The notes below the pieces were generated by a model that searched no databases, had not been told where the DNA came from, and saw only the letters and a list, made by a program, of their open reading frames with translations. Positions 20,697-33,650 of a DNA stretch of 64,000 nt are shown piece after piece; positions within the stretch are counted from its first letter, which is position 1, and each line of letters starts with the position of its first letter. The stretch spans positions 34,397,501-34,461,500 of the forward strand of contig NC_073352.2 in assembly GCF_027580225.2 (NCBI RefSeq). The letters are read 5' to 3'. The position numbers and the translations under genes were made by a program. The DNA comes from Misgurnus anguillicaudatus (Eukaryota; Chordata; Actinopteri; Cypriniformes; Cobitidae).

Positions 20697-22260
20697 GTTG
20701 AGAATTTTTTTTAGGTGTTACCAATTGAAGTAATTCCAGTGTACCTTGTTATGTAGGCTACTGTAAGTTGCTTTGGATAAAATCATCTGCTAAATTCATG
20801 GATGAATGAATAAAGAAAATATATAGAAAAATATTTGTATAGAAAGTATCTCAGAACAGGTTAGTTAATTCCCTAATCAGTCATAATTAAACCAACGTTT
20901 TTTCTTTATTTTTATTTTTCAGCTTTTGAAGAAACATCTTGAGTCAAAGTTGATACTTCAATGAAACATAACTCCCTTAAGTCTTCAAAAAAAGCAATCC
21001 TCATGCAATAATATTTTTCTCTGGGGAGTTATGTCAGGAAAAGAAGATGGAAAATTGACAGATTCGAGTTGATTTTTACAGGTCAAACACCAACAGTAAA
21101 ATAGAGAATAAGACCGGGCCGACTCTAAAATCCAGCTTTTAACAGAACCCACTTCACCCCCGCAGGTTATAATCAAACAAATCAGCATCCATCATTATTC
21201 CTGAAGAAGAATTATCACATAAAAAATATTCTCAAGCATATCTGCCCTCTTTATTACAGTCAGCCTCCATCCAAAAATAACCACGGCTGCCATGGCAACA
21301 GCTGCCTCAAAGTAACAGTAAATAGCTTTTATTGTGACTGTTTTGAATGGGCAGTTTGCGGGAGGCAATTTAAGCCAAGCAATTATACTCTGATAATAAG
21401 ATTTAGATTCTGCCAACTAAGAAGCAGGACACACACACGCATGCACGCACACACACGCACTGTGGGCTGTTTTGTCGAGTTTGTTGTGTTCTTTTGTTCT
21501 TTTTTTTCTCTGTGACTCATTGGTAATTTCTTAAATAATGAAAAGTCACAAACTGAGTGCAGGAGCAGCTTTAGTGGGTCAGATAAGAGAGCACCTCAAT
21601 GCATTTCGAGTGACTTGTGAAAAGTACTTCCTGTGAAAGTGTTTCTGCTAGTTTAATTAAACAATCCACTTTAATTCTTCTGATAAGAGACTTTAAACAT
21701 GAGTTTGATAATGCAACCTGTTCTCAAACATTTTCAGCGTGCTGCACTCATTGTGTACGGTGCATACCCCCGTCCCCCAAAGAAAATGTATGACATAAAA
21801 CATTATAAAACTTAGAATTTTAATTAAATAAAACATATTTAATGATACAACATTAGTAGCTTTATTTTTCAGAATTCTTGATAAATTGATGTATTTTATA
21901 AAATGTCATAAAACAGGGGCTCCCAGCACCATCTCATAGCCCCCAGTTTGAGAACCCCTGTTCATATGCAAACAAGTGAGACCTGTAATGGTGAGAGTTG
22001 ACACAACAACAAAATGGGTAATATGTATTTACAGAATGTCGTAAACCTTTTATTTATATATTGTTTTTGTGTACTACTAACTAAGCTGTCACAGACTAAA
22101 TGTATAAATTAAGCAATAATTTACAAGGTGTCATCATAGTAGTGATCCACAATGTCATTATGAGACATTATATTGTATTATATAACACATTAGGTAGTAT
22201 TTAATAACACTTTTTCATCAGATAAAGCTTTCCACACCCATTCTTTACTGCTAGTAGCCT
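20697..22260. other. Intergenic, no gene seen
   Basis: Holds a short repeat at about 20735-20790 (CTGTAAGTTGCTTTGGATAA). A hAT-type fragment lies at about 21720-21962, ending CAGTTTGAGAACCCCTG and related to the elements at 45675 and 54370. No coding evidence. Confidence 0.4.
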
Positions 22261-23047
22261 TTAAGGCGGGGTGCATGATTTTTGAAAAACGCTTTGGAAA
22301 AGGGAGTCCGGTCAAGTTTCAAAACACACTTGTAGTCAATCAGCAGTAAGGGGCGTGTCTACTAACCAACATCGTTGCCTGGGTTGCGTATGTGTGGGGC
22401 GGGTCTATTAAAAGAAGGTCCAGATTCTATTGGGGTAGACCCGTGAAGTGATGGTCGCTTTCGAAGCACTGCTTCATGAGGCTTCAAAACTTTTACGAAT
22501 CTTTTGTTTAAACCCAATTGGTTCGGAGTGTCTTTCAAACTGGCCAAGTCACGTGATTTTGGCAAATGAGGCTTCATTACCTCATAACTGTGTTTCGAAA
22601 CATTTCAAAACTCCGATGGGTTCACCACTAGAGGGAGTTGATCACAAATGACCAGTGTCTTATGTGGTTAGGTGAACTCTGGTCAGTTTTATTATTCAAG
22701 TTCATAAAACATGCATCCTTCTGACTAATAACACTGCCATTTTTTTACTTTTTAAAGATTTAAAGACAAACATGTGCATAATTAAAAGTGAAGTTAGTAT
22801 TAATGATTTATTTGCTCTAAATAAAACTAAAAACACATACACTTTTAATTATGTCTAAATTAAGTTTAAAAAAATATAAACATATTTTAATACAAATCTT
22901 GCTATTATTTTGTAAAAAAAATTGCAAAATGTTTGGACAGATCTGCTTTTACACAGCTTCTCTTTGTTTCTTCCATCACTAGGGGTGTGGTTTTTATGAT
23001 TTCGAATGTCAACATTGGCTTTCAGAGATCATGCACCCCGCCTTTAA
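22261..23047. mobile_element. TTAA-flanked non-autonomous element with nested insertion
   Basis: Inverted ends TTAAGGCGGGGTGCATGAT and ATCATGCACCCCGCCTTTAA, with TTAA at both borders, as produced by piggyBac-type transposition. The copy at 28468-28712 is about 245 bases. This one is longer because about 550 bases (roughly 22437-22985, starting near GTGATGGTCGCTTTCGAAGC) sit between the two conserved halves. No transposase is present. Confidence 0.75.
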
Positions 23048-24898
23048 GTAAAGGTTAGTTAAATCACAGGTGATTGGTGTTTTTGCAGACTGATATGTCT
23101 AGACAGGAAAGTTTTGGCATCTTGTAGAAATATCAGATTAATAAAGCACATTTTTCTACTATGATCTGTGCAAATATCCGTGAGCGTTTTGTTGCGGTGG
23201 ATTGTGAAATTGACAGCGTTTGACGCATTCTTCTCTGGGTAAGCTACCTGCTTTAAAATCACAGGTGAGGTGCAGGTGTGAAAGAAAATGTAAAGCCCGT
23301 CCAATTGTGTGTAATAAACATTCACGTTTGACTGCTAAATTTATGGCACAATGATGTTACAATGAAACTTGTGCTGAAGAGTGTGTGTGTGCGTGCGCCC
23401 GTGTGTGTGCGTGCGTGTGTGTACACATTGAATTTTCGGCTTGTTTACATTTATATAAAAACATTTGAACTTTAATGTTATTTTAGTATTTTAAATGAGC
23501 AGGTTTGTGTACCACAGTTTGGGAATCACTGTGCATGGATGTTAGACAAGGCGACAATGCCTCGTGCTTGTTGCTTTAATTAAATCTGATGTCACTACTT
23601 AATTATTTTATTAAAGATAAATACTGTTATCTTTTATTCAAGTAAATAATTTATGTCATAGTGCCTATGATAAACCACTACAGTCATTTGCGCGGCAGTG
23701 ATTGCGTCATCTAAATATTGACCAATCAGCATCCAGGAGCTGATCTTTGTGTTTCCAGAGGAAGCAGCCTGACCTGATAAAAATTCATAACCACAAACAC
23801 GGAGGTAAAAACTGAAGTTTAAACAGAAATGGTTATTATTCGCCCACTGAAACGTCAGTAGATCACTTATGGTTATATTGTCCATGACAGCAGTCAAACG
23901 TGTGTATTGAGATGGTGAAAGCTTGCTCAGATACAGCTGTGATGGTTATTTTTGTACTTTAAATGCTTTGGGTTTCGGCATCTAAGGGTGGGTGTCTGAC
24001 ACTGTTAGATCATATGCTGAGCTGTCACGAGTGGGCGCAGGTTGGCTGCACTTCACATTGTGCATGAATCTCAACTCACTCACGGTAATTATCTTCAGTG
24101 CTGCAAAACACACATGGACACATCTAGCACACATTTTCACACCATCTGCCCCCACATATACACATATATCTGTTGAATTTAGGATAACCCCACTCACTTA
24201 TATACACAAAGTCATCAAAAGTACCCACACACAGATATATAGCCTATATAACATATATATCTTTGTTTGCAATATACACGTTTAGGTCAGTTGCAGTTGC
24301 GCGGTGACACGCGTTTCAAAAAGCACACAAACACAGATTTTCTAGCGCTTGACTGGACACATACACTCTAAGAGTGTCATGTGTGTTACTCTTGTTTTCA
24401 AAATATGTGTTTGTTGCGTCATGTGAACCATGTGCATCACGTGTTTTGTCAAAATAAGTGCCTGCTGCACACGCGTCAAAACCGTTTATGATAAAAGAGA
24501 TGCTCACGTTCACAAAATACACACTAGACACTCCCTTTAGACGCGTCTGCAGCAGGCACATGATGTACACATATTTAGAAATTATGAACCACACATAATT
24601 TCTACATCCATGTTGTGACGAACTTCACATCGAGCGCCCTCGAAAAAAAAGTCACCGGCCGCCACTGGTTAAAAGTAACACAAAATGTGTTGTTTCAATA
24701 ATAACACAGAGATGTGTGGATTCTGGGACAACGCATTAAATCAACACTAATGTGTCGTTTTAACACATCCAATCTAAGAGTATAGATGCAAAATTATCTT
24801 GAAATTCCACAGTCTTGGCAAATACTCTAAAAATACTCAAAAAACGTAATGTAATCCGTTCAACTACTTCTGTACTGTAAACTAGGCAATTTGAGAGT
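23048..24898. other. Intergenic, no gene seen
   Basis: Contains GT-rich microsatellite-like sequence at about 23380-23425 and no supported gene. Several phrases with ACACATATATAC and TGTGTTTTGTCA recur near 24100-24600 without clear unit structure. Confidence 0.35.
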
Positions 24899-26047
24899 TG
24901 CTTCAATGCATTTAGGGGTGTGGTCCTGGTCAAGACAATCTCCTGAACTCCAAACTGAATGTCAGAATGGGAAAGAAAGGTGATTTAAGCTATTTTGAGC
25001 GTGGCATGGTTGTTGGTGCCAAGCAGGCCGGTCTTCAGAGTATTTCACAATCTGCTCAGTTACTGGGACTTTCACGCACAACCATTTCTAGGGTTTACAA
25101 AGAATTATGTGAAAATGGAAAAACATCCAGTATGCGGCAGTCCTGTGGGCAAAAATGCCTTGTTGATGCTAGAGGTCAGAGGAGAATGAGCCGACTGATT
25201 CAAGCTGATAGAAGAGCAACTTTGACTGAAATAACCACTCGTTACAACCGAGGTATGCAGCAAAGCATTTGTGAAGCCACAACACGCACAACCCTGAGGC
25301 GGATGGGCTACAACAGCAGAAGACCCCACCCGGTACCACTCATCTCCACTACAAATAGGAAAAAGAGGCTACAATTTGCACGAGCCCAACAAAATTGGAC
25401 AGTTGAAGACTAGAAAAATGTTGCCTGGTCTGATGAGTCTCCATTTCTGTTGAGACATTCAGATGGTAGAGTCAGAATTTGGTGTAAACAGAATGAGAAC
25501 ATGGATCCATCATGCCTTGTTACCACTGTGCAGGCTGGTGGTGGTGGTGGTGTAATGATGTGGGGGATGTTTTCTTGGCACACTTTAGGCCCCTTAGTGC
25601 CAATTGGGCATCGTTTACATGCCACGCCCTATCTTAGCATTGTTTTTGACCATGTCCATCCCTTTATGACCACCATGTACTCATCCTCTGATGGCTACTT
25701 CCAGCAGGATAATGCACCATGTCACAAAGCTCAAATCATTTCAAATTGGTTTCTTGAACATGACAATGAGTTCACTGTACTAAAATGGTCCCCACAGTCA
25801 CCAGATCTCAACCTAATAGAGCATCTTTGGGATGTGGTGGAACGGGAGCTTCGTGCCCTGGATGTGCATCCCATAAATCTCCATCAACTGCAAGATGCTA
25901 TCCTATCAATATGGGTCAACATTTCTAAAGAATGCTTTCAGCACCTTGTTGAATCAATGCCGCGTAGAATTAAGGCAGTTCTGAATGCGAAAGGGGGTCA
26001 AACACAGTATTAGTATGGTGTTCCTAATAATCCTTTAGGTAAGTATA
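24899..26047 (+). mobile_element. Tc1/mariner element, 5'-truncated (copy 3)
   Basis: Homology to copy 2 begins inside the element (near AGTTGCTTCAATGCATTTAG) and the left terminal repeat is missing. The right end is intact: TTCCTAATAATCCTTTAGGT followed by a TA. It carries the most complete transposase frame of the three copies. Loss of the left end means it cannot be mobilised. Confidence 0.88.
24967..26013 (+). pseudogene. Tc1/mariner transposase with one internal stop (DD36E-type spacing)
   Basis: One reading frame runs from MGKKGDLSYF to the terminal TQY, about 348 codons, broken only by a TAG at 25411-25413 where copies of this type have Trp before KNVAWSDES. The N-terminal part holds the paired HTH DNA-binding region (ISQSAQLLGLSRTTISRVYK). 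The catalytic core shows Asp in VAWSDES, Asp in QQDNAPCHK and Glu in LNLIEHLWDV. By count, 36 residues separate the second Asp and the Glu, the spacing of the published DD36E (Incomer) group and not the DD34E of classic Tc1. There is one extra Gln codon in GLQSISQS compared with copy 2. It is probably a recently silenced copy. Confidence 0.85.
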
Positions 26048-28467
26048 CATTTTTATTAGCATGTATGTACATTGTATTACCTTATGTGCTGCTAATGCAA
26101 TGCTATGCTATACAAGTTTTATTCGACAGCTAAAAGGCTTTGAAACGGGTTTGTGTGCTATCTTGTTTCTATCTTGTGATGCAACATGTAGCAAAGCTCT
26201 AAAAACAAGTCCATAGTAACCGTTTCCCTGGAAACCACTCTAAAGTGAATTAACAGTGAAAAGTGTCGAGAAAACCCCTATTGGCAAAGGCATCAAGTTG
26301 ATCTGTGTGCATATTGTGTGTTGGTTTAAAATATGTGCCTTTATTAGCAAACAAAACCAGTTGTAGTGTTATTCTGACTCGTTATCAGTCATTGTTGGTG
26401 CAGCAATTATTATGTATTTTTTTAAGTAAAAAAATGGTAGTGTTGAACTGTTCAACAACTGAATTCAGCTGAGCTCTTTGCTGCTGGAGATGTTGCTTTT
26501 GCTATGCAGTTGCATCCTATATAGTGAAGTCTCTTAAATATTCTGGTCTCTAGATCAGAGAGGCATGGTGTAGGGACCCCCTGAATGTGTAAAACAGAGA
26601 TATTTAAGTAAGCAGTAAGGTACGAGATCTTGCTTTTGGGTATTAAGCTCAACGCAAAGTAGAGTAAAGCACAACTATTGACCAATCAGAATCAAGAACT
26701 AGAACTGTTTTATAAATAGAAACAAACCATAATGTCACAGTTATGCTGTTGTTGTACTGTAGATGAGTATTTTTTTGTTAAAGTATATTTAGTTTAATTA
26801 TTTTAAGGTATTTGCTGTGTAATACGTTTTTATTCGACATTTACCTGAACCTGTGCTTATAGTTTATAAAGATGACTGACACAAAGACTGTTCTGGTGTG
26901 GATGGAGGTTGTGCTGCTTTATAATTCTGAGGTCTGTTGCCTTTCTCGTGGATCATCATTGTCATGAGTTTGAGTTACGCAAGTTTTTTTCTGCAGAGCA
27001 TCATATCAGACTCAGGAGACAACATGCAACGTGTTCGCAGCATCTCTTTGGGGCAACTTTTTGACAGGCGTTATAAATCCGGATTTCAACCCGACAATGA
27101 ATCTTGAACCAAGCACCATCACAGCATGCGTTTTCATGATTTTAAATGCAAGAGATAGTTTTGTCAAATATTTATAATGCAGACGTGGTTTGGTAAAAAA
27201 ATAGCTTTTGATTAAACATCATTTGGCGGACTCCCAAGACCAATGCTATAGATGCTTTTGTCTATTTAGTTCATATTGGCTTGTAATGTAATTTTCAATC
27301 AAAAGTTTATTAATGTGATTTATAGTTTTATCTTGGCCAGGATGCTCTTGTATTTTTAATCTCAAAGAGCTTTTCCTTGTAAAAAAGATTATAATTCAAA
27401 CCTTAGACTGAATCACTGTTATATTGTATGTAGAATCACATTATCAAATCATTCTTACAAAAGCCCTGAACATTTAAAAGGGATGAATTACAGTAGAAAA
27501 ACATCAAACACAGATTTGCACACTTTAATATTTGGAAATATTCTGGTCACTCCAGAAACCTCTGTGATCACTGCTGCTTTGTTTGTTGTTGGACTAAATG
27601 GGAAAATTGATTTTAATTACATGGTGTTTATAATTGTTTCTCAGGAGAACAGTTTAAAGTCTGGGTTGATTTTAGCAGGTGTTGCTAATAGTCAGAAGAG
27701 TGACATTTATAAATATAAGTTGTTATTAGTGATTTGTCCATAGAAAGATTTTAAAAGTCAGTGATATCCCCAGTAAATTACAGAGATATATTCTTTACCC
27801 TGCTGTCATGTTTGTCCCCCTTTAAATAATGTATTAAAACGACAAAAGACAAATCTATGTTGAATGAACATAGTCCATTATTACATACTCCATACTTGTG
27901 TCTTTGCAAAAGTAGCTTTATTGTTACTTATGTTACTAATAGTGGGTTTAATAAGTCTGTCTCTCTCTCTCTCATATGTTTCTGTCTGAATGATGCTGTT
28001 ACCCGGGCAACAGAGCTGGAAACAGCAGCATCAGTACCAGAGATCAGCTGATTGCCATGCTGTTCACATGAGTATGTGATGTGAGTGTTTGAAAATCAGG
28101 ACACACACCAGACAGTACAAGATGATACACCTCTGCTGACACATTGAAAAGCTTACACTATTTTATGAAAACACTTTGTCTTTATTAAGTTTAGTTTTTT
28201 TTTTACATACAGTAGTTTAATAAAGCGGTTTGGGATACAAATCTTTTTTGAAGTTGATTATATACTGTGAATCCAGCTACTGTCTTTAAAGAGGGATCTG
28301 GCATATACTACAAACCAAACAATAGAACAAAAGCAGATTTTGAGATCTGTTGGTAGTGCAGTTGTTAACTGAGTCAAGTCAAAAGAAACTACTCGTGATT
28401 CTTAATCATATTCTGGTTATTAGATTGGCACGTGTCCAGCATGATTTAATTTAGAATCTTCTGGCTG
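26048..28467. other. Intergenic, no gene seen
   Basis: AT-rich, with short chance frames only. No clear repeat unit or splice-supported exon was recognised. Confidence 0.35.
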
Positions 28468-28712
28468 TTAAAGGCGGAGTGCACAATGTTTGAAAAACGC
28501 TTTGGAAAAGGAGACGGGCCGACTACCAAAACACACTTGTAGCCAATCAGCAGTAAGGAGCAAGTCTACTAACCAACATCCTTGCCGGGGTTGCGTATGT
28601 GTGTGTCGGGTCTTTTAAAAGAAGGTCCAGATTCTATTGGGGTAGGGGCGTGTTTGTTTAGGTGATTTCAAATATCAACATTGGCTTTCAAACATTGTGC
28701 ACTCCGCCTTTA
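28468..28712. mobile_element. TTAA-flanked non-autonomous element (short copy)
   Basis: Inverted ends TTAAAGGCGGAGTGCACAATG and CATTGTGCACTCCGCCTTTAA, with TTAA on both sides. The interior (CGCTTTGGAAAAGG, AAGAAGGTCCAGATTCTATT) matches the longer copy at 22261-23047. Confidence 0.8.
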
Positions 28713-29801
28713 ATGTTCACAAATTGAAACTCAGCTCTCCTCAAAACACCCATGAACAAGTTACATGTCCAATTAAAAAATTTATGAGAAAGGATATTTT
28801 ATGTGAGCAATAGTGATTCTGGCCCTAAAAGCCACTTCTGTCCAGTATGTGATGTGCGCTTTTAAATCCAACCAGCAGAGGTCACTGCTTACTAACCACT
28901 GGTAGCTGCACCAATGGAGGATTTGGGCTGTGACTTACAGCTATTTGCATGAAGTGGTTCAATGCATGAAACTCAAAGGACAAATCAATGACGTTATCGT
29001 AGAGGTGACCCTCATATTGACATAACCTGCCGTAAACATTGAAATTTCACACAGGTGTACTAAATGGAGCAGATGTTGGTGTCATTTGTTGCAGTTTAAA
29101 GAGCTGAATAGTTGGGATCAGAAATGAGGGGTTTTGTATTCAGGTGGCGTGTGCGCTCAGCAGGGGCCCGGTGGCTTCCAGACGGGACTTCAGACAGCAG
29201 CGGTAAACTACAGTCATGTCAAACAGCTCATCTCACTGTAAATGAAGGTAATTGGATAGAATTGAACATTTCGTCCCTAATTGATCTTTTCATGTTCAGT
29301 GTTTGTTTGTGTCAGGTATTGACATTTGTGCAGTGGAGAAGTAAAATGACAAATCTTACCCAGTCTTTTTAATTGGTGTGCTACATTGACAGATGCCTTT
29401 GAAGACCATTCTGGGTCACATTTAACCCCCTAAATCAATAGTATCAGCATTTTAATTTTTCTTTTTTGCTTTGTGACATTATTGCATATCTGAAAGAACA
29501 ATACAGGTAATAGCAAAAAAAAAATGTATTCTTAATACTATATTTAAAGTTGTTATGTAAAATGTCATGATGTATATTTTAAATAAAAAGTTCACCACCA
29601 AGTAGGTGGTGAATTTAACATTATTTAAAGAGAGTTTTGGTGTGAAATTGACAGGTTTTGTACTCACAAAGACAAGAAAATGAAAGTGGTTGTAATTGTT
29701 AGTTTTAGTGGATAGGCTGAACTGATTGAATGATGAGTGACAATATTTGCAACACACACACACTTTAGATGTAAACAGCACAACAGATCTTTTGTGTGTG
29801 T
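28713..29801. other. Intergenic, no gene seen
   Basis: No supported gene. One short frame near 29112 has no recognisable domain. Confidence 0.3.
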
Positions 29802-30304
29802 TTAAAGAGCACCTATTATGCAAAATCCACTTTTACAAGGTGTTTGGACATAAATGTGTGTTGGCAGTTTGTGAACACAACAAACCCTACAAAACAAATC
29901 CACCCACTCCTACTTTTTAAAGTCAATTAAACCAAAGCAGTTTCATAGACATGCCGTTTGGATTCTCTTGTTAATGTGATGTCACACTGATAAGCTCCGC
30001 CCATTACCACTGACTGACAGTCCTGTAGTTTTCACCCTCAGGTAGTTGTACTATGTCTGCCATATCCCAATAATGAGATAGTATTATCTCAGACTGTATT
30101 CACAGGAATCAGATCTATTTAAAATGAAAGTGCTCACTGTCTGTTTTGGTATAAGGGAGGGAGGAGCTGTAGCTCATTTGCATTTAAAGGCACAGACACA
30201 AAATAAGAGCATTTTGGACATGCTATAATAAATGATATGTGACTTATTTTGAGCTGAGACTTATATTACATCTTGTAAATAAGGGCATAAAAGGTGCCCT
30301 TTAA
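29802..30304. mobile_element. TTAA-flanked non-autonomous element
   Basis: Starts TTAAAGAGCACCTATTATG and ends CATAAAAGGTGCCCTTTAA, an imperfect inverted repeat with TTAA at both borders. The interior of about 500 bases contains GTTTGGACATAAATGTGTGTTGGCAG and no transposase. It is a piggyBac-type non-autonomous element by its ends. Confidence 0.75.
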
Positions 30305-31474
30305 AGAAGCACGGTACCTAACCAAGACGATAATAGTCACCTCAAAATATTTTGAATGTCACTGCATAACATACTGAAAAACAATGCAATAACTTGGTAA
30401 ATAATGCGATATGTGATACAATATTTTTTTTAAATCAATTAAAATAAAATAATGTACCAACCTACTTGTTTCACATTCTTTCAAGAAAAATCATCTCTCT
30501 TCCTATCAAAAACCTGCGGTCTTTCAGAAATCTATAGTGAGTTTTGTATGTGCGCTGTAATATGTTGCTTGACCATTTATTGATTCATTGATTTTTGTGA
30601 AGGGTCTCTGGGTTAATCCCAACCCCTATAAGACACTTTGTCTTTCCTCTGATTTGGATTTCTGTTTGTCTCTCTGGACCTCTCATTGAATAATACATTT
30701 CATATTAATATTTTACTTGATTGTGCCCTATACTGTATGTCAAAAATTTCATATTTAAAATAGACCCCTTTGAGCATATTTAGTATTTCATTTAGTTTGT
30801 TAGACACAATGGCTCTCTAAGATCAAAAAGGGATGAACCTAACTCATTGGGTTGTAATTAAACTTACAGTATACTGGGTTGTTTTAACCCATTGCTGGGT
30901 CAAATATAAACATTTTCTGGGTTGATTTAACCCAATAGGTTTGTCTCTTTTTGATCCAACACTGTATTCAAGTGTGTTGACAGAGGAAACCTATTTAAAT
31001 ATTAAACATACACTAACTGTAGAAAAATGAGGTCAGGCAAACATCACCATTAAAGCCGAAGTATAGTCCATTTTTACGTGTACTCGGGGGGTCAGCTATA
31101 CATAAACTTTATTTTGATCTGTCGACTGTGCACGTATGGTCGCGTACACGTAAAAACAGACTATACTCCGTGCTTTACTCATAGCTACAGTAAAAGATTT
31201 AAATTTAAATTTAACCCTTTGGACGAGTGTTACACCTGGGCCCTTAAGCAACAAGCAGTCAAGCGAAACACATAGGAACACCTTAGAAACCAACAAGAAC
31301 ATCATTGCAACTGCATAGCAACAGACTAAAGCTCCTTAGCAACCTAGTAGTAGCATTAACAGCACAAACACAACACACTAACATAGCAGAAAATGTACAA
31401 TTTATTGTTATTTTGCAAGAAATTGATCACTATTTTATTTTGTAGAAAAAAACATTATCTTTTAATGACATATC
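30305..31474. other. Intergenic, with a small AACCCA palindromic repeat
   Basis: At about 30865-30950 the motifs GGGTTGTTTTAACCCATTG and GGGTTGATTTAACCCAAT repeat the theme seen near 19555. At about 31065-31170 a short inverted repeat occurs (TAGTCCATTTTTACGTGTAC ... GTACACGTAAAAACAGACTA). No gene seen. Confidence 0.45.
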
Positions 31475-32470
31475 TTAAAGGTGCCGTATGTAAAACTGTA
31501 TTTACTGTAGGCATAGATGAATAATAAAAGTTGTGTACATGGTAATAACATATCATGAGCCTCAAACACGATTGTTTCCTCCTTCATATGTAAACCTTCT
31601 GCATGCAAAAGACTGCTGGATAACAGACCAATCTCAACATAACACCCTCACGTTATAGACGAGATGTTCGGCCCCAACATCATATTCCATTAAGTGCTGT
31701 GTTGTTACTATGCTAAAAACAAAGTTGTGACTACTGATTTAATGCTATATGCTAGCGTTTAGGCTGAAGTTCTACTATTGACATTACAGTTACGTTTTGC
31801 AGGTCCATACTGAAAAAAAAACACAAACTCAGAAACGTCCAGTAGCCTCTTACGGAACGGCTGAAATTCCACAAGGGGGCGTATTTGTTCCTCAGATGTT
31901 GCACAATAAACGTGACATCCGAAATTTATTCATTATAAATCGTGAATGAAAAGTGAGATTCGAACGAATGTCCGTTAGTGAACTAATTGTATACAGTATT
32001 CATATCGTAATTCGGTCAGAAACGTCAAGATTGTGAGATGAACAAATCGTTTTGGATTAAAAGGCTTGGATATTCAATTTCCTTGGACTTTTGGGGATTT
32101 ATGAACAATTCGTTTTGGACAATTTCACTGAAGCGGATAAAGGGAAGATTTTGAAGGTAAGTAAATATCCTAAATCGGCGCCGCCCGGTTCAGGTAACTA
32201 ACAACTAGATTACGGTTTTATGACTGCTAAAAATCATATTATGCTTTGTGTGTGCTCTTAATGGAATCCCGAAAGTCTAAGCTTTACAACGATGTGCCGC
32301 ATGACCGTATATTTTGAAGATTTAATGCTTCAAAGTTACAATGACGTTTATGCAGCCTCACGTGCAACGGAGGGGGTGTACCGTGTACGGCACAGTGATC
32401 CTTATCAGGTACAATCTCCAAATCCTCAAAATCTGCATTTTCATCTGATACAGACTCAAACATAAGATCT
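31475..32470 (-). mobile_element. Longer copy of the GGTGCC-ended dispersed element
   Basis: Begins TTAAAGGTGCCGTATGTAAA and carries, inverted, the modules of 20398-20696 (GTTTTGCAGGTCCATACTG, GCTATATGCTAGC, AAAATCTGCATTTTCATCTG). The outer right limit is unclear. No transposase is seen. Confidence 0.6.
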
Positions 32471-32564
32471 GTTTACACACACACAGAGCTACTGAAGGAG
32501 AAACAATCAGAGCAGAGCTCAACATTATTCTTCATGACCCTTTCAAATAAGGTATCATAAAATG

Positions 32565-33650
32565 GCCCCTTCTGGTTCTTCATTCTGATTGGTTGAAACG
32601 CGTTCTAAGCCGTGATAAAATACCCCGGTAACCGCACTGTTCAGACCGCTTTACAGAAGTATCACTGAGCCAATGTTGCTACATACTGGTTTATGAAAAT
32701 AAACGCCACAGTCTTTAACCATTTTTTAATTTTTCTACATTTGCACAATTATGGCAATATCCAGATAAATTTCAATAAATATTGTTGAGTCATTTCGTCA
32801 ATAAAGAGAAAACGTTCTCTGAGTTGTTTTTGTCTTAAATTGGTATATCCGCTATTATCCACTAGATGGCAATCTTACCCAACTTAAACACAAACGCATT
32901 CACTCGACACAACAGCGTTGTGGTGGATTTAGGGTGACGTGTAAGTTTTGATGGCTCTGAATCTGATCTCTTACAAAAGTTCTTCACAAAAATCGAATTA
33001 TCTCCACTTTTAGCTGAAAATTTGAGAGGTGATAACTGATAAGAGAACAAATGAATGTAGGATGAAATTTTTTTGTTGTTGTTGTTGTTTAAAAGTGGAT
33101 GGTCTGTTCTTTCATTTGATATTTTATGTTTATTTAAAGAAGATAATTTCTCTGTAAGGCATTAAACTAAAACAAGGTGGCAACTTAAAAAAGAAACGCT
33201 GACGGGGAAGAGTTAAGCATGCTTCCAAGCATATTTGATCATCACTTCAACAGTTGCACGATATAAACGTTAATGTAATTAAATTAGATGAATGTTGATT
33301 TATGAAAATAAACACCACAGTCTTAAATCATATTTTTATTGTGTCTTTGCTGCGTCTGTGTTGCAGCCACACTTGATTCTGAGGAACTACTTTGTTTGGC
33401 GGAAGAGTAATATTTGTACTAATATAATTCCAACTTATTTGTGTTTTATTTTATGAAATCCTGCTATGTATATGAAGTAACCGTTTTATAAAAGCAATAA
33501 GTCCCGCGAAGCAGTGGGCTTACAGTGCATTTTATAACAGCTAAGGGGGTTTTAGGTACTCAGCTTCGCGTCGTGTCTAACAACGCCCCTTAGCTGTTAT
33601 AAAATGCAATGGTAACCCACTGCTTCTTGGGGCTTATTGCTTTAATAATA
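32565..33650 (+). repeat. Dispersed element with a terminal hairpin; inverted partner at 43430-43935
   Basis: Contains CATTCTGATTGGTTGAAACGCG, GTTTATGAAAATAAACGCCACAG, CCAGATAAATTTCAATAAATATTG and then a hairpin (33490-33643) built on GTCCCGCGAAGCAGTGGG and CATTTTATAACAGCTAAGGGG. The same modules in reverse order and orientation lie at 43430-43935 in intron 1 of the receptor gene. Confidence 0.7.
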
